Below, one piece after another: positions 24,856 through 34,196 of a stretch of 64,000 nt of DNA (positions within the stretch are counted from its first letter, which is position 1; each line of letters opens with the position of its first letter). Location: contig JBAWZV010000003.1 in assembly GCA_037142875.1 (NCBI GenBank), positions 1-64,000 on the forward strand, given 5' to 3'. The translations under genes and the position numbers were made by a program. The stretch is from PALSA-600 sp037142875 (GTDB lineage Bacteria > Actinomycetota > Thermoleophilia > Gaiellales > Gaiellaceae). The notes beneath the pieces are model-generated. The model searched no databases and was not told where the DNA came from. It saw nothing but the letters and a program-made list of their open reading frames with translations.

Positions 24856-27800
24856 CTACCTCAGCACCGCGCGCCGTGGGCCGACAAGGAACCCTGCTTC
24901 GACGAGGAGCGGCAGAACGTCGCTCTCGATCACCGGCTCACCATCGAAGCGTTCGACCGCGAGCCGACGCCCAACGCTGCCACCGCGCACATGACCGACG
25001 AGGGCTCCGAGCGCGGGGCGAAGCCAGCTTGCGTCAGGGTCACGCAACGGGACGAGCGACTTACCTCCCCGTTCGACGTAGAGGACGGCGTCGCCTCCGA
25101 TTGCGACGACCTGCCCACCCGCGACGCGCGCCGCTCTCGCTCCCGCGCGCCGAGGCCAGGCGATCGCTGCACCGTAGGGCTGAGCGGGATCGGCAGCCGA
25201 CAGAACGAGCGGTGGTGTCTCGGGGACGCTGTCGCGAAGCTCACGGAGCCGCTCGACCGCCCCACCGAGCGCAAACTGGGCGCCGCCGAGCCCTTCGACG
25301 AAGTAGCCGCGCCGGCAGAGGCCGAGCGTCTCGAGGGCACGAAGCTCGGCGTACACGGAGCCGTAGCCGCCCGGGATCCCCTCGGCCCGCACGCCGTCGC
25401 GGGTGACGATCCCCTGGCGCTCGAGCAGCAGTTCGGCGAGCGCGCGGCGGTCGGCCTGGCCGCTGAAGAGGCTCTCTGTGCGCGACCAGCGCCCCTGCGT
25501 TGCGGTGACCACGGTTGCCCGGGCGCGCGAGAACCGCCGTGATCGCCGTTCGGCCTTTGGCAAGCCGTTCCGCCGCCCTGCCCGCAGCGGCGTCCAGGCG
25601 TCGTTTGTGATCTCACCGGCCCAGACCAGATCCCAGAGCGCAGGGAGCGCTTCGTCGGCGGTCAGACCGGTCTCCTCGAGAAGATCGAGCCAGAAGAGCG
25701 CGCCGCGCCCGAAGGCGCCACGCAGGACGTCGTAGACGGTCCCTTCGGGGGCGGTGGCCGCACCGACCTGACCGAGCGCAGAAGCGTCCTCGCGGAAGTA
25801 CAGCGCGACCCGGTCGAGCCCTGCGCCGACCCAGACAACCTCGCCGCTCGCGCAGAGGGCGTCGATCTGCTCGGGCCGGTAGCCGGGGACGCGCCGTGGA
25901 AGCAGGTCGCTCTCCCAGAGTGCGACGGGCAGCGCCAGCGCCTGGAGCGGCACGAGCGCCTCGCGCAGGGTTGCGCGGCGGTCGATGCCATGCCATGACG
26001 GGAGGAAGCGGGCAAGTGCTGACTGCTCCACCGGCTCGACCTCGCGACGGAGCGCAGCGAGCGACGCCCGCCGGAGGCGACGGAGCACGTCGGGGTCGCA
26101 CCACTCCCGCTCGGTGCCGCCTGGACGCAGCTCGCCACGCACGAGCAGCTCGCCGCGTTCAAGATCGCTGAGGATGTCGACGACGTCGCGCCCGAAGCGC
26201 TCGTTTGCCTGGGCGGTCGTGAAGGGGCCGCGGCCCTTCGCGTAGCGAACGACCAGCTGACGGAGCGACTCCGGGCCCCCGTCGAGGTACACGTCGGGAA
26301 GTCCGGACGGCGGCATCACGCCCAGGCTGTCGCGGTAGCGCCCGGCGTCTTCCGCCGCGATCAGCCGCTCCTCGCCCGCGATCCGGACGAGGACGGCTCG
26401 GCGTTGCGCGATGAGCGGCTCTGCGAGTGCCAGGTCGTACTCGCCAACCCGGAGGTCGCCGCGCAGGCGGAGCTGGTCGTGCAGGTGGTCGGGCGTCTTT
26501 GGCTCGCCGCGGAGCTGCCTCTCGACCTCTCCAACCGCGTCCGCGTCGAGCAGGTCACGGAGCTCCTCCTGGCCGAGCAGCTCACGGAGGAGGTCGCGGT
26601 CGAGGGAGAGAGCCTGGGCTCGGCGCTCGGCGGGAGGCGTGTCGTCCTCATACATGTAGGTCGCGACGTAGTCGAAGAGGAGCGACGAGGAGTACGGCGA
26701 CGCGCTCCCGGTCTCGACCTCGACGATGTCGAGACGACGCGTCAGGATCCCCTGAAGGACGGTGCGGAGGGCCGGAAGGTCGAAGACGTCCTGGAGACAC
26801 TCGCGGTACGTCTCGAGCACGACCGGGAACGACGAGTAGCGGCGAGCGACCTGCAGGAGCGACTGGGCTTTGAGCCGCTGCTGCCAGAGCGGCGTCCGCA
26901 GCCCGGGTCGGCGACGAGGGATGAGAAGCGACCGTGCCGCGTTCTCGCGGAACCGCGCGCCGAAGAGCGCAGTCTCGCCGACCTCGGTAACGACCAGGTC
27001 CTCGACCTCGCCCGGGTCGATCAGGAGATCGGCGGTCGGGGGTGGCACGTCGGAGTCGGGGAAGTGCAGTGCGATCCCGTCGTCCGACCAGATCGACTGC
27101 GCCTCGATCCCGTGCACCTCGCGGAGCCGGGCGGTAAGCGCCATCGCCCACGGAGCATGGACGCGGCCGCCGAACGGTGTGAGCAGGCAGACACGCCAGT
27201 CGCCGATCTCATCCCGGAAGCGCTCGATCACGACTGTCCGGTCGGAGGGGACGACGCCGGTTGCCGCCTCCTGATCGCGGAGGAAGGCCAGAAGGTTGCG
27301 CGCCGCGCGATCGTCGAGGGAGTAGTCGTCGTGCAGCCGCGCGAGCGCGGCGGCGTCGCCGAGGGCCGAGAGCTCACGGGCGGCGGCGCCGATCTTCTCG
27401 CCGAGCTCGTACGGTCGCCCGACCCCCTCGCCCTTCCAGAAGGGCACGGCCCCCGGTACGCCCGGCGCCGGCGAGACGATGACCTGATCGCGGGTGATCT
27501 CCTCGATGCGCCAGGTCGACGCGCCGAGCAGGAATGTCTGCCCTACCTTCGCCTCGTAGACCATCTCCTCATCGAGCTCGCCCACGCGGCCGCCCCCGCC
27601 CACAAGAAAGACGCCGTACAGACCACGGTCGGGGATCGTGCCGGCATTCGTCACCGCGAGCCGTCTGGCGCCATCGCGCGCCCGGATCGTGCCGCCGGTG
27701 CGGTCCCAGACAATCCGAGGTCGGAGCTCGGCGAACTCATCGGAGGGGTAGCGGCCGGCCAGCATGTCGAGAACGTTCTCGAGCTGCGCCCGGGACAGCT

Positions 27801-29133
27801 CCGCAAACGGGTACGCCTGCCGGACAAGATCGTGCAGGTCGGCGACGGTGATCTCCTCGTCGCACGTGATCGCGACGATCTGCTGTGCGAGCACGTCGAG
27901 CGGGTTGCGCGGGATCTTCGTCTCCTCGATATCGCCGGCACGCATCGCCTTGACGACGACGGCGGACTCGAGCAGGTCGGCCCGGAACTTCGGGAAGATC
28001 CGCCCCTTTGAGACGGCGTGCAGCTCGTGGCCGGCGCGACCGATCCGCTGCAGGCCTCGTGCAACCGACTTCGGCGACTCGACCTGGATCACGAGATCGA
28101 CTGCCCCCATGTCGATCCCGAGCTCGAGCGATGAGGTCGCAACGAGGCACGGAATGCGTCCGGCTTTGAGATCCTCCTCGATCAGCACACGCTGCTCACG
28201 CGCCAGGCTGCCGTGATGGGCTCGGGCGACCTCGCGCTCGGCGAGCTCGTTCAGGCGGAGGGCAAGCCGCTCGGCGAGCCGCCGGTTGTTGACGAAGACG
28301 ATTGTCGATCGGTGCTGCCCGACGAGAGCGAGGAGCGCCGGGTACATCGACGGCCAGATCGAGCTCCCCCCTAGCTCGCTCGACCCGTCGGTGACCTCCC
28401 CAACGCCGGCGACCAGATGTCCGAACGCGCCGCTGGCCCCGAGTTCGCGCAGGTCGTCGACGGGGACGATCACCTCGAGATCAAGCTCCTTTGCGATCCC
28501 GGCGTTGACGAGCTCGATCGGGCGACCGCCCGAGACGAAACGGCCGATCTCCTCGAGCGGACGCTGGGTGGCCGAGAGGCCGATCCGCTGGAACGGCACG
28601 TGCGTGATCCGCGCGAGCCGCTCCAGCGAGACGGCGAGGTGGGCGCCGCGTTTGGTTCCGGCTACGGCATGCACCTCGTCGAGGATCACGGTCTCGATGC
28701 CGCGGAGCGTCTCGCGGGCGCCTGAGGTGAGCATGAGGTAGAGCGACTCCGGTGTGGTGATCAGGATGTCGGGCGGCTCCTTGACGAGCTCGCGGCGCTC
28801 CCGCGATGAGGTATCGCCCGTCCGGACACCGACGCGCAACGTCGACTCGAGACCCGCAAGCGGCCCGCGGAGGTTCCGCTCGATGTCGTAGTTGAGTGCC
28901 TTGAGGGGCGAGATGTAGAGCACGCGCAGGCCCTCGCCGGGCGTCGCCGTGATCCGGTCGATCGCCGAGAGAAACGCCGTCAGCGTCTTGCCTGACCCCG
29001 TGGGCGCCTGGATGAGCACGTGGCCACCGGTGGCGATCCTCGGCCAGCCAAGGGTCTGTGGCGGCGTCGGCTCAGCGAACGCGCTCTCGAACCAGGCGCG
29101 GGTCGCCGGCGAGAAGGTTGCAAGCGGGTCCAT
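24856..29133 (-). CDS. lhr: Large ATP-dependent helicase Lhr
   Basis: Superfamily 2 DNA repair helicase of 1425 residues, the full-length Lhr type. Motif I is PTGSGKTLTAF, motif II is DEVH (LDEVHAVAGTKRG), motif III SATQRP, and motif VI QRIGRAGH. After the two RecA domains (about 1-400) come the winged-helix and beta-barrel Lhr core (to about 850), then the long C-terminal region typical of full Lhr. Mycobacterial Lhr translocates 3'-5' on single-stranded DNA and unwinds RNA:DNA hybrids. Start ATG 29131-29133. A LexA-type box lies 28 bases upstream, shared with the divergent glycosylase gene, so SOS induction is likely. The 403-residue gene follows it. Confidence 0.93.
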   Translation of the reverse strand: MDPLATFSPATRAWFESAFAEPTPPQTLGWPRIATGGHVLIQAPTGSGKTLTAFLSAIDRITATPGEGLRVLYISPLKALNYDIERNLRGPLAGLESTLRVGVRTGDTSSRERRELVKEPPDILITTPESLYLMLTSGARETLRGIETVILDEVHAVAGTKRGAHLAVSLERLARITHVPFQRIGLSATQRPLEEIGRFVSGGRPIELVNAGIAKELDLEVIVPVDDLRELGASGAFGHLVAGVGEVTDGSSELGGSSIWPSMYPALLALVGQHRSTIVFVNNRRLAERLALRLNELAEREVARAHHGSLAREQRVLIEEDLKAGRIPCLVATSSLELGIDMGAVDLVIQVESPKSVARGLQRIGRAGHELHAVSKGRIFPKFRADLLESAVVVKAMRAGDIEETKIPRNPLDVLAQQIVAITCDEEITVADLHDLVRQAYPFAELSRAQLENVLDMLAGRYPSDEFAELRPRIVWDRTGGTIRARDGARRLAVTNAGTIPDRGLYGVFLVGGGGRVGELDEEMVYEAKVGQTFLLGASTWRIEEITRDQVIVSPAPGVPGAVPFWKGEGVGRPYELGEKIGAAARELSALGDAAALARLHDDYSLDDRAARNLLAFLRDQEAATGVVPSDRTVVIERFRDEIGDWRVCLLTPFGGRVHAPWAMALTARLREVHGIEAQSIWSDDGIALHFPDSDVPPPTADLLIDPGEVEDLVVTEVGETALFGARFRENAARSLLIPRRRPGLRTPLWQQRLKAQSLLQVARRYSSFPVVLETYRECLQDVFDLPALRTVLQGILTRRLDIVEVETGSASPYSSSLLFDYVATYMYEDDTPPAERRAQALSLDRDLLRELLGQEELRDLLDADAVGEVERQLRGEPKTPDHLHDQLRLRGDLRVGEYDLALAEPLIAQRRAVLVRIAGEERLIAAEDAGRYRDSLGVMPPSGLPDVYLDGGPESLRQLVVRYAKGRGPFTTAQANERFGRDVVDILSDLERGELLVRGELRPGGTEREWCDPDVLRRLRRASLAALRREVEPVEQSALARFLPSWHGIDRRATLREALVPLQALALPVALWESDLLPRRVPGYRPEQIDALCASGEVVWVGAGLDRVALYFREDASALGQVGAATAPEGTVYDVLRGAFGRGALFWLDLLEETGLTADEALPALWDLVWAGEITNDAWTPLRAGRRNGLPKAERRSRRFSRARATVVTATQGRWSRTESLFSGQADRRALAELLLERQGIVTRDGVRAEGIPGGYGSVYAELRALETLGLCRRGYFVEGLGGAQFALGGAVERLRELRDSVPETPPLVLSAADPAQPYGAAIAWPRRAGARAARVAGGQVVAIGGDAVLYVERGGKSLVPLRDPDASWLRPALGALVGHVRGGSVGRRLAVERFDGEPVIESDVLPLLVEAGFLVGPRRAVLR

Positions 29134-29160
29134 ACGGTCAGACTATCGCCCCGCGCAGCG

Positions 29161-29176
29161 TCGAACAAGTGTTCGT
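29161..29176. promoter_or_regulatory. Actinobacterial LexA (SOS) box
   Basis: TCGAACAAGTGTTCGT matches the actinobacterial SOS consensus TCGAAC-N4-GTTCGA in 11 of 12 defined bases. It lies in the 69-base space between the divergent start codons of lhr (29133) and the HhH-GPD glycosylase gene (29203), where one bound repressor could shut both promoters. Confidence 0.75.
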
Positions 29177-29202
29177 TTTCGCCCGTTGTAGGATCAACGC
29201 GA

Positions 29203-29748
29203 ATGCCCGAGGCGCTCTACTTCACAGACGACCTGGAGGCCTGCGCGCTCCTCGCCACTGATCCGTTCGCGCTCCTGATGGGTTTCGCGATCGACCAGCA
29301 GATCACCGTGCAGAAGGCGTTTGCCGGCCCCTACGCTCTCAGGCAGCGCGTCGGCACGATCAACCCGCGGCGGCTCGCCGAGATGGATCTGGACGACGCC
29401 TTCCGCGAGAAGCCTGCGATCCACCGCTTCCCGGGCGCGATGGCCACCCGCGTCCGCGAACTGGCTGCGGTTATCACCGAGGACTACGACGGAGACGCTG
29501 CACGCATCTGGACGGACGCGGCTGACTCGGCAGACCTCGAACGACGGCTCTCGGCGCTGCCCGGGTTTGGCCCGATGAAGGTGCGGACAATCGCCTCGGT
29601 GCTCGCACGGCGCTTTGGTGTCGCCGCTGCCGTCCCGCTTGCCCCCGACCATCGAGCGCTCGGCGACGTCGACTCGCCAGCGGCGCTCGCCGAGTACCAG
29701 GCCGCGAAGCGGGCGAAGAAGGCTGCGATGCGCGCCGCGGGTAGGTGA
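29203..29748 (+). CDS. HhH-GPD base-excision-repair family protein
   Basis: A 181-residue protein of the uncharacterised actinobacterial HhH-GPD group. The central part carries a helix-hairpin-helix LPGFGPMKVRTIASVLARRFG followed by the downstream segment PLAPDHRALGDVD, where the Asp after the hairpin is the likely catalytic residue. The N-terminal portion (DPFALLMGFAIDQQITVQKAFAGPYALRQRVG) resembles the glycosylase fold start. Likely a DNA glycosylase excising damaged bases; the lesion is unknown. Start ATG 29203 has GGA 9 bases upstream; the frame further upstream is a shadow of lhr. Divergent from lhr with a shared LexA box. Confidence 0.82.
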   Translation: MPEALYFTDDLEACALLATDPFALLMGFAIDQQITVQKAFAGPYALRQRVGTINPRRLAEMDLDDAFREKPAIHRFPGAMATRVRELAAVITEDYDGDAARIWTDAADSADLERRLSALPGFGPMKVRTIASVLARRFGVAAAVPLAPDHRALGDVDSPAALAEYQAAKRAKKAAMRAAGR

Positions 29749-29797
29749 CAAGCCGACCGCCGTGGGATACTCGCGGCATGCAGGGAAACCGCTAGCC

Positions 29798-31486
29798 GTG
29801 GCCGCCGAGCCCTCGCTCGAGCAGGCGCTGGCGGAGATCGCCGAGTTGCGCGCGAGGGTTACCGACCTCGAGCACCGCGGCGGCCACACGCAGCGGCCAG
29901 CGCCCTTCCCCCCGCCTGCCGCCCCGCTGCGCCATGCCGCACCCGACGAGCCGTCGCACCACCCGCTCCTGACGCCGGAGTACTGGAACGGAACTCGGCT
30001 CTTCGCCATCCTCGGCGGGCTGCTCGTCGTGGTCGGAGCTGTCTTCCTCGTCACGCTTGCAATCGGGAACGGCTGGATCACCCCGCGGCTCCAGGTCGTC
30101 GGGGCGATCGTGGGAGGATCGCTCCTCACCGCCGCCGGCGTCCGGCTGCGCCAGCCCGGCGATGCGCCGCGCGCGGTTCTTGCCCAGGCGCTTGCGGGCA
30201 CAGGCGGCGCGGTCGCGTTCCTCGGCATCATCGCGGGCAGCCGCCTGTACGACGATCGGCTCTTCCCCTACTGGGTCGGGCTGGGACTCGGTGCGGCCGT
30301 AGCGGCGTCGGTCGCGCTCCTGGCCATCCGCTGGCGCGCGCAGCTTCTCGCAGCGTTCGGGATCGTCGCGGCGATCGTCTCCCCTGCTCTCGTCGATGCA
30401 CCGGAGAACAGCGCGACCACCGCTTTCCTTGTCGTTGCACTGGCAGCGGCCGCGGCGGTCGTGGTCGTCGCCGGCTGGCCGTGGCTCGTCCAGGCCGCGA
30501 CCTGGACGTCCTGGATCGAGGTCGGAAACGATCTGGCGAACGCGCCTCGCACCTGGCCGCACGCGCTCTACGCCGCGCTCTGGTGGGCGCTCGTGATCTC
30601 CGGCGCGCTCGCGCACGACCTACGCCGTCCGACGGGCAGGCTCCGCGTGTCCACGGCAATCTCGACCTTCACGAGTGCGGGACTCTCCTGCGTGCTCGCC
30701 GCGGTCGCGGCGGAAGGCGACACGACCGCCGTCGGGATATACGCGGTCTGCCTCGGGCTCACCTACTTCGGGCTCGCCGCGGTGGTGCGCGCTCTGCAAC
30801 GGCAGAAGCCGACGAGCCTCTGGCTCGCCCTGGTCGGCGCGACGTTCGGAGGGGTCGGGGTGTCGATGCTTCTCGGCGGGAGTCGTCCGACCGAGATCGG
30901 GGGCGTCTGGTGTGTCGAGGGTCTCGCGTTCGGCTGGCTCGGCCGACGCGAGGACGACACGTTCGCGTTCTGGACAGGCGTTGCCGCGCTCGGCGTCTCG
31001 GCGATCGTGCTCCTCACGCAGGCGCCACCGAACGCGCTGCTTTACGGCGCAGGCTCGCTCCCGACGTTCATCGCCGCGGCCGCGATCATGACTACCGCAG
31101 GCGTGATCGTCTCGCGTGTCTGGGCGCCCGCCGCGCCTGTCGCCGCGGGCCTCGCGCTGTACGGCGTCTCGGGCGTGATCGTGACGGCGATCGGCGGTGA
31201 GCGGCCCGACTACTCGCACGCGATCAGCCAGCCGGCCCAGGTGACATTGAGTCTCGTCTGGGTCGGTGTCGGCGTCACCGTGCTCGGTGTCGCTCTGTCG
31301 CGCCACTCGCCCGTCATCCGCCGTGCGGGAATGAGCCTCGTCGTCCTGGCCGCGGCCAAGGCGCTCCTCATCGACATGGCGGCGCTCTCCTCAGGCGCGC
31401 GCGTCCTTGCACTCGTCGGCGTCGGGCTTGTCCTCTTCCTCGCCTCGTATCTCCTGGCGCGGTTCGAGCGCGCCCGTGTGCGGTAG
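29798..31486 (+). CDS. DUF2339 multi-span membrane protein
   Basis: A 562-residue integral membrane protein. A short N-terminal coiled coil (PSLEQALAEIAELRARVTDLE) and Pro-rich linker lead to the family signature YWNGTRLFAILGGLLVVVGAVFLV and then about 16 hydrophobic helices, matching DUF2339. Function of the family is unknown. The GTG at 29798-29800 is the chosen start because the coiled coil begins there and AGGGA lies 11 bases upstream. Its TAG stop abuts the stop of the convergent F420-type gene (31486/31487). Confidence 0.8.
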   Translation: MAAEPSLEQALAEIAELRARVTDLEHRGGHTQRPAPFPPPAAPLRHAAPDEPSHHPLLTPEYWNGTRLFAILGGLLVVVGAVFLVTLAIGNGWITPRLQVVGAIVGGSLLTAAGVRLRQPGDAPRAVLAQALAGTGGAVAFLGIIAGSRLYDDRLFPYWVGLGLGAAVAASVALLAIRWRAQLLAAFGIVAAIVSPALVDAPENSATTAFLVVALAAAAAVVVVAGWPWLVQAATWTSWIEVGNDLANAPRTWPHALYAALWWALVISGALAHDLRRPTGRLRVSTAISTFTSAGLSCVLAAVAAEGDTTAVGIYAVCLGLTYFGLAAVVRALQRQKPTSLWLALVGATFGGVGVSMLLGGSRPTEIGGVWCVEGLAFGWLGRREDDTFAFWTGVAALGVSAIVLLTQAPPNALLYGAGSLPTFIAAAAIMTTAGVIVSRVWAPAAPVAAGLALYGVSGVIVTAIGGERPDYSHAISQPAQVTLSLVWVGVGVTVLGVALSRHSPVIRRAGMSLVVLAAAKALLIDMAALSSGARVLALVGVGLVLFLASYLLARFERARVR

Positions 31487-31948
31487 CTAGCGCGGATCGA
31501 GAACGACGACCGGGATCTCCCGGTCGGTCTTGGCGGCATAGGCGGCATATCCGGCGTGCGCTGTCACGAACGCCGCCCAGAGCTGCTCCCGCTCGGCTGC
31601 GTCGGCCTTTCGAGCCACGACCGGCCGACGCTCCCGTCCGATCTGAACAACGGCGTTCGGGTCGGCCTCCAGGTTGAGCCACCAGGCAGGCGCCCGACGG
31701 TAGCCACCGTTCGATCCGACGACGACAACTGCCGCGCCCTCCTCGAGGTACAGGAGCGGGGCCACACGGCGTTTGCCGCTCTTGCGCCCGGTCGTGGTCA
31801 GCAGGACGACGGGCATACCGACGAGCCGCCCGCCGATCCGGCCACCTGTCGCGCGGTACAGCCAGACGTGCGTGGTGCTGACGCTCTTCATGAACGCGCG
31901 TCTGCCGACGACACGGAGCGAGGTCGTGGTCATTCCGCGGTCATCCAA
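31487..31948 (-). CDS. F420H2-dependent (DDN-family) oxidoreductase
   Basis: A 153-residue split-barrel protein of the nitroreductase/DDN family, which in actinobacteria uses deazaflavin F420 to reduce quinones or nitro compounds. Family motifs: VVLLTTTGRKSGKRRVAPLLYLE (cofactor pocket), VVVGSNGGYRRAPAWWLNLEADP and the REQLWAAFVTAHAGYAAYAAKT C-terminal stretch. The start is either ATG 31946-31948 or an ATG five codons later (31931-31933). The protein supports placement in an F420-producing actinobacterial lineage. Confidence 0.87.
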   Translation of the reverse strand: MDDRGMTTTSLRVVGRRAFMKSVSTTHVWLYRATGGRIGGRLVGMPVVLLTTTGRKSGKRRVAPLLYLEEGAAVVVVGSNGGYRRAPAWWLNLEADPNAVVQIGRERRPVVARKADAAEREQLWAAFVTAHAGYAAYAAKTDREIPVVVLDPR

Positions 31949-32022
31949 CCACAGGATTCGCCGCTACGTGAGACCGCGCCGACTTCGGGAGCGCCAGTCG
32001 CCGGGGGCGGTATTGTCAGAGC

Positions 32023-32760
32023 GTGACTTCGCCGACATCGGAGGGCGGCCGCCCGGACCTGACGATCCTGATGCCGGTCTACAACGAGGCCGCGACCGTC
32101 GCGGAAGCGATCAGGACGATGCTCGCCGAGCGCCTGCCGGTCGAGTCGCTCGAGCTGATCGTGATCAACGACGGATCGGCCGACGGATCGGGCGAGATCC
32201 TCGACGCCGGCCCCTGGCCGGACACGGTTCGTGTCGTTCACCACGAGCGCAATCAAGGGAAAGGTGCCGCGATCCGCACCGGACTCGAGGTCGCTCGTGG
32301 GCGCATCACGACGATCATGGACGCTGATCTCGAGCTCTCCCCCGCCGACCTCGCACGGCTCCTTCCACCCATTCTGGAAGGACGCGCTGATGTGGTCTTT
32401 GGCGCCCGGAGCTTCCCTCGGCACACGGCACGGCAGGTGCGCTACCTGGTCGGCAACGTCGGTGTGAGCTTCGCTGCGAGCGTTCTGTACCAGCGGCGCA
32501 TCCACGACATCATGACCTGTTACAAGGCGATGGAGACCGAGCTCTTCCGCTCTCTCGAGCTGAAGGAGTCGGGCTTCGGCATCGAGGCGGAGATCACCGC
32601 CCGGCTGCTCCAGAGCCGATCCCGACTGGTTGAGGTTCCGGTCAGCTACGAGCCGCGCACGCGCAAGGAAGGCAAGAAGCTGACCATGTTCGACGGCGTT
32701 CGCGTGCTGCGCACCCTCGCCCGGTGCCGGTTCCGCCGCAGGCCGACCTCGACGCGCTGA
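32023..32760 (+). CDS. GT2 glycosyltransferase, polyprenol-phosphate-sugar synthase type
   Basis: A 245-residue GT-A enzyme resembling dolichol/polyprenol-phosphate mannosyl- or glucosyltransferases. Motifs: LTILMPVYNEAATV (nucleotide-sugar pocket), VINDGSADGSG, the HHERNQGKGAAIRTGLEVARG loop, MDADLELSP (metal-binding DAD) and DIMTCYKAMETELFRSLELKESGFGIEAEITARL typical of this group. No C-terminal membrane anchor is present, so it acts at the inner face of the membrane. It probably loads a sugar onto a lipid carrier for later exterior glycosylation. Start is GTG 32023. Confidence 0.85.
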   Translation: MTSPTSEGGRPDLTILMPVYNEAATVAEAIRTMLAERLPVESLELIVINDGSADGSGEILDAGPWPDTVRVVHHERNQGKGAAIRTGLEVARGRITTIMDADLELSPADLARLLPPILEGRADVVFGARSFPRHTARQVRYLVGNVGVSFAASVLYQRRIHDIMTCYKAMETELFRSLELKESGFGIEAEITARLLQSRSRLVEVPVSYEPRTRKEGKKLTMFDGVRVLRTLARCRFRRRPTSTR

Positions 32761-32829
32761 GCGGAGAGGCTCCGTCATCGACGCCTCCCCACATCGCGCT
32801 GTGACAACTCCGTAGCTCGCGCGAGGGGA

Positions 32830-32865
32830 AAAAGGCGACGGCCCGTGCGGCGAGCACGGGCCGTC
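32830..32865 (-). terminator. Rho-independent terminator
   Basis: A perfect 12-bp inverted repeat (arms 32837-32848 and 32854-32865, GACGGCCCGTGC and its complement) with a 5-base loop. On the minus strand it is followed by GCC and then TTTTT, so it should end transcription of the secreted-protein gene at 32937-34055. It lies between convergent genes and could also slow plus-strand transcription from the GT2 gene. Confidence 0.8.
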
Positions 32866-32875
32866 TGTGGTGATT

Positions 32876-32913
32876 GCCGACTCGGCCTGCGGGAACAGGC
32901 TGGATGAGTCGGC
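32876..32913. other. Second stem-loop between convergent genes
   Basis: Arms GCCGACTC (32876-32883) and GAGTCGGC (32906-32913) enclose an inner stem GCCTG/CAGGC with loop CGGGAA. No U-run follows on either strand. It may back up the adjacent terminator or protect 3' ends from exonucleases. Confidence 0.4.
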
Positions 32914-32936
32914 TGTCAGAGCCTATCCGGCGCGGT

Positions 32937-34055
32937 TCATGACAGGCAGGCGGGCTCGCCGACTCCGCCGCACCCGGCAGGGATCTTCGGCGCGTAAGCG
33001 GCCGGGATCGAGTGGAAGTCGCGCAGGCTTCCGAAGACCACGGCGATCTCCTGGCGGTTACGAAGAACGACACGGCGCGGGTCGCCCGCGACGCGCGTTC
33101 CGTCGATGTAGACACGGAGCTCCTTACCACCACCGACGCAGTTCCCACCGATGCAGGTTGCATCGAGGCGCACGCCCCACTCCTGGAAGAACTCTCCGAG
33201 CGTGAAGGTGCCCGGACGGTCGGCCTCGATGTGGATGATCCCGCTCGAGGTGTGGACGTGGAGTGGTGCGAGCGCCACGCGGTCACCGAAGAAGTGAGCG
33301 GGGCCGCAGTCGCCGATCGTGCGACTCGCGGGCGGCGGTGGGCACGGGCCGGGGCCGCTGTCGTACGGCTCGGCGTGCCCGACCCCGCCGGGAATCGTGA
33401 TCCTGCGCCCGTTGACGATCACGTCGAGATGAACGTGGTCGTGACGGATGAGCGTCCCAACCACCGGGACGAGCCCGGCCGAGGCGATCTGGCTCAGCCG
33501 GTAGGCGGGGAGCCCCCACGGTGCAGGTGTCGTCGCAGTCTCGGTCGACGGAGCCTGTGGCGCAACGAGCGCGCACGGGTCGACCACTCGCGCATGGAGG
33601 CTTCCCCCGGCGAGGCGGAACGTGGGCGCGAGCTTGCTGCCGGCGCCGCTTGTGGAAAGGAACGGCACGTGACTGTCGTCTGCGAGCCAGAGCACGTGGC
33701 CCGAGAAGGTGAGGCTTCCCGTCACCCTCTCCAGCGACGACACTCCGTCGGCGTTCAGCACCGCGACCTGGCCGCTTGAGCGGTTCCGCAACGTGACCGT
33801 CGTTGGCCCGAGGTGTCGCACGGTCGTCCCACCGGTGCGTGTCGTCTCCACAGCGCGCACGACGCGGACGTCGAGGGAAAACGGGCAGAGGCCGGTATCG
33901 ACCGTGTGGAACCTCTCCGTCGTGCCGCTCCGGCCGTGCGCTTCCGCGACGAACAGAGCGGCGCCGAGAAGGAGCGCGGCAGCGAGCCCGCGCGCGACGG
34001 TGCCCGACCGCTCCGAGGAGCGTCGCTCTGCGCTGGGTCTCCGACGACGCGACAT
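32937..34055 (-). CDS. Secreted protein with HxHLD and HVHTSSGIIHIE motifs
   Basis: A 372-residue exported protein: basic N terminus (SRRRRPSAERRSSERSG), hydrophobic signal (GLAAALLLGAALFVA), then two beta-rich parts. The second half has LIRHDHVHLDVIVNGRRITIPGGVG and PLHVHTSSGIIHIEADRPGTFTLGEFFQEWG, a His-rich pattern recurring in actinobacterial secreted proteins of unknown function. The histidines could bind copper or another metal. Cysteines are mostly paired (GPC-DC, CIGGNC, CGG-AC). It is followed by a strong terminator, so it is probably monocistronic. It is divergent from the cupredoxin-like gene. Confidence 0.7.
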   Translation of the reverse strand: MSRRRRPSAERRSSERSGTVARGLAAALLLGAALFVAEAHGRSGTTERFHTVDTGLCPFSLDVRVVRAVETTRTGGTTVRHLGPTTVTLRNRSSGQVAVLNADGVSSLERVTGSLTFSGHVLWLADDSHVPFLSTSGAGSKLAPTFRLAGGSLHARVVDPCALVAPQAPSTETATTPAPWGLPAYRLSQIASAGLVPVVGTLIRHDHVHLDVIVNGRRITIPGGVGHAEPYDSGPGPCPPPPASRTIGDCGPAHFFGDRVALAPLHVHTSSGIIHIEADRPGTFTLGEFFQEWGVRLDATCIGGNCVGGGKELRVYIDGTRVAGDPRRVVLRNRQEIAVVFGSLRDFHSIPAAYAPKIPAGCGGVGEPACLS

Positions 34056-34196
34056 CTGCAGGCGGATTCTCGCACCGGCGAGCGTGGCGCGCGGTACCGG
34101 TTTCGGCTCTTGTGAACGACGGAGCTGCGCTGTACCCTCGAGCTACCGCCCCGCTCCTCCCCGACGCGGCCGAGATCGTCGCGGGCAGGGGAAGGC

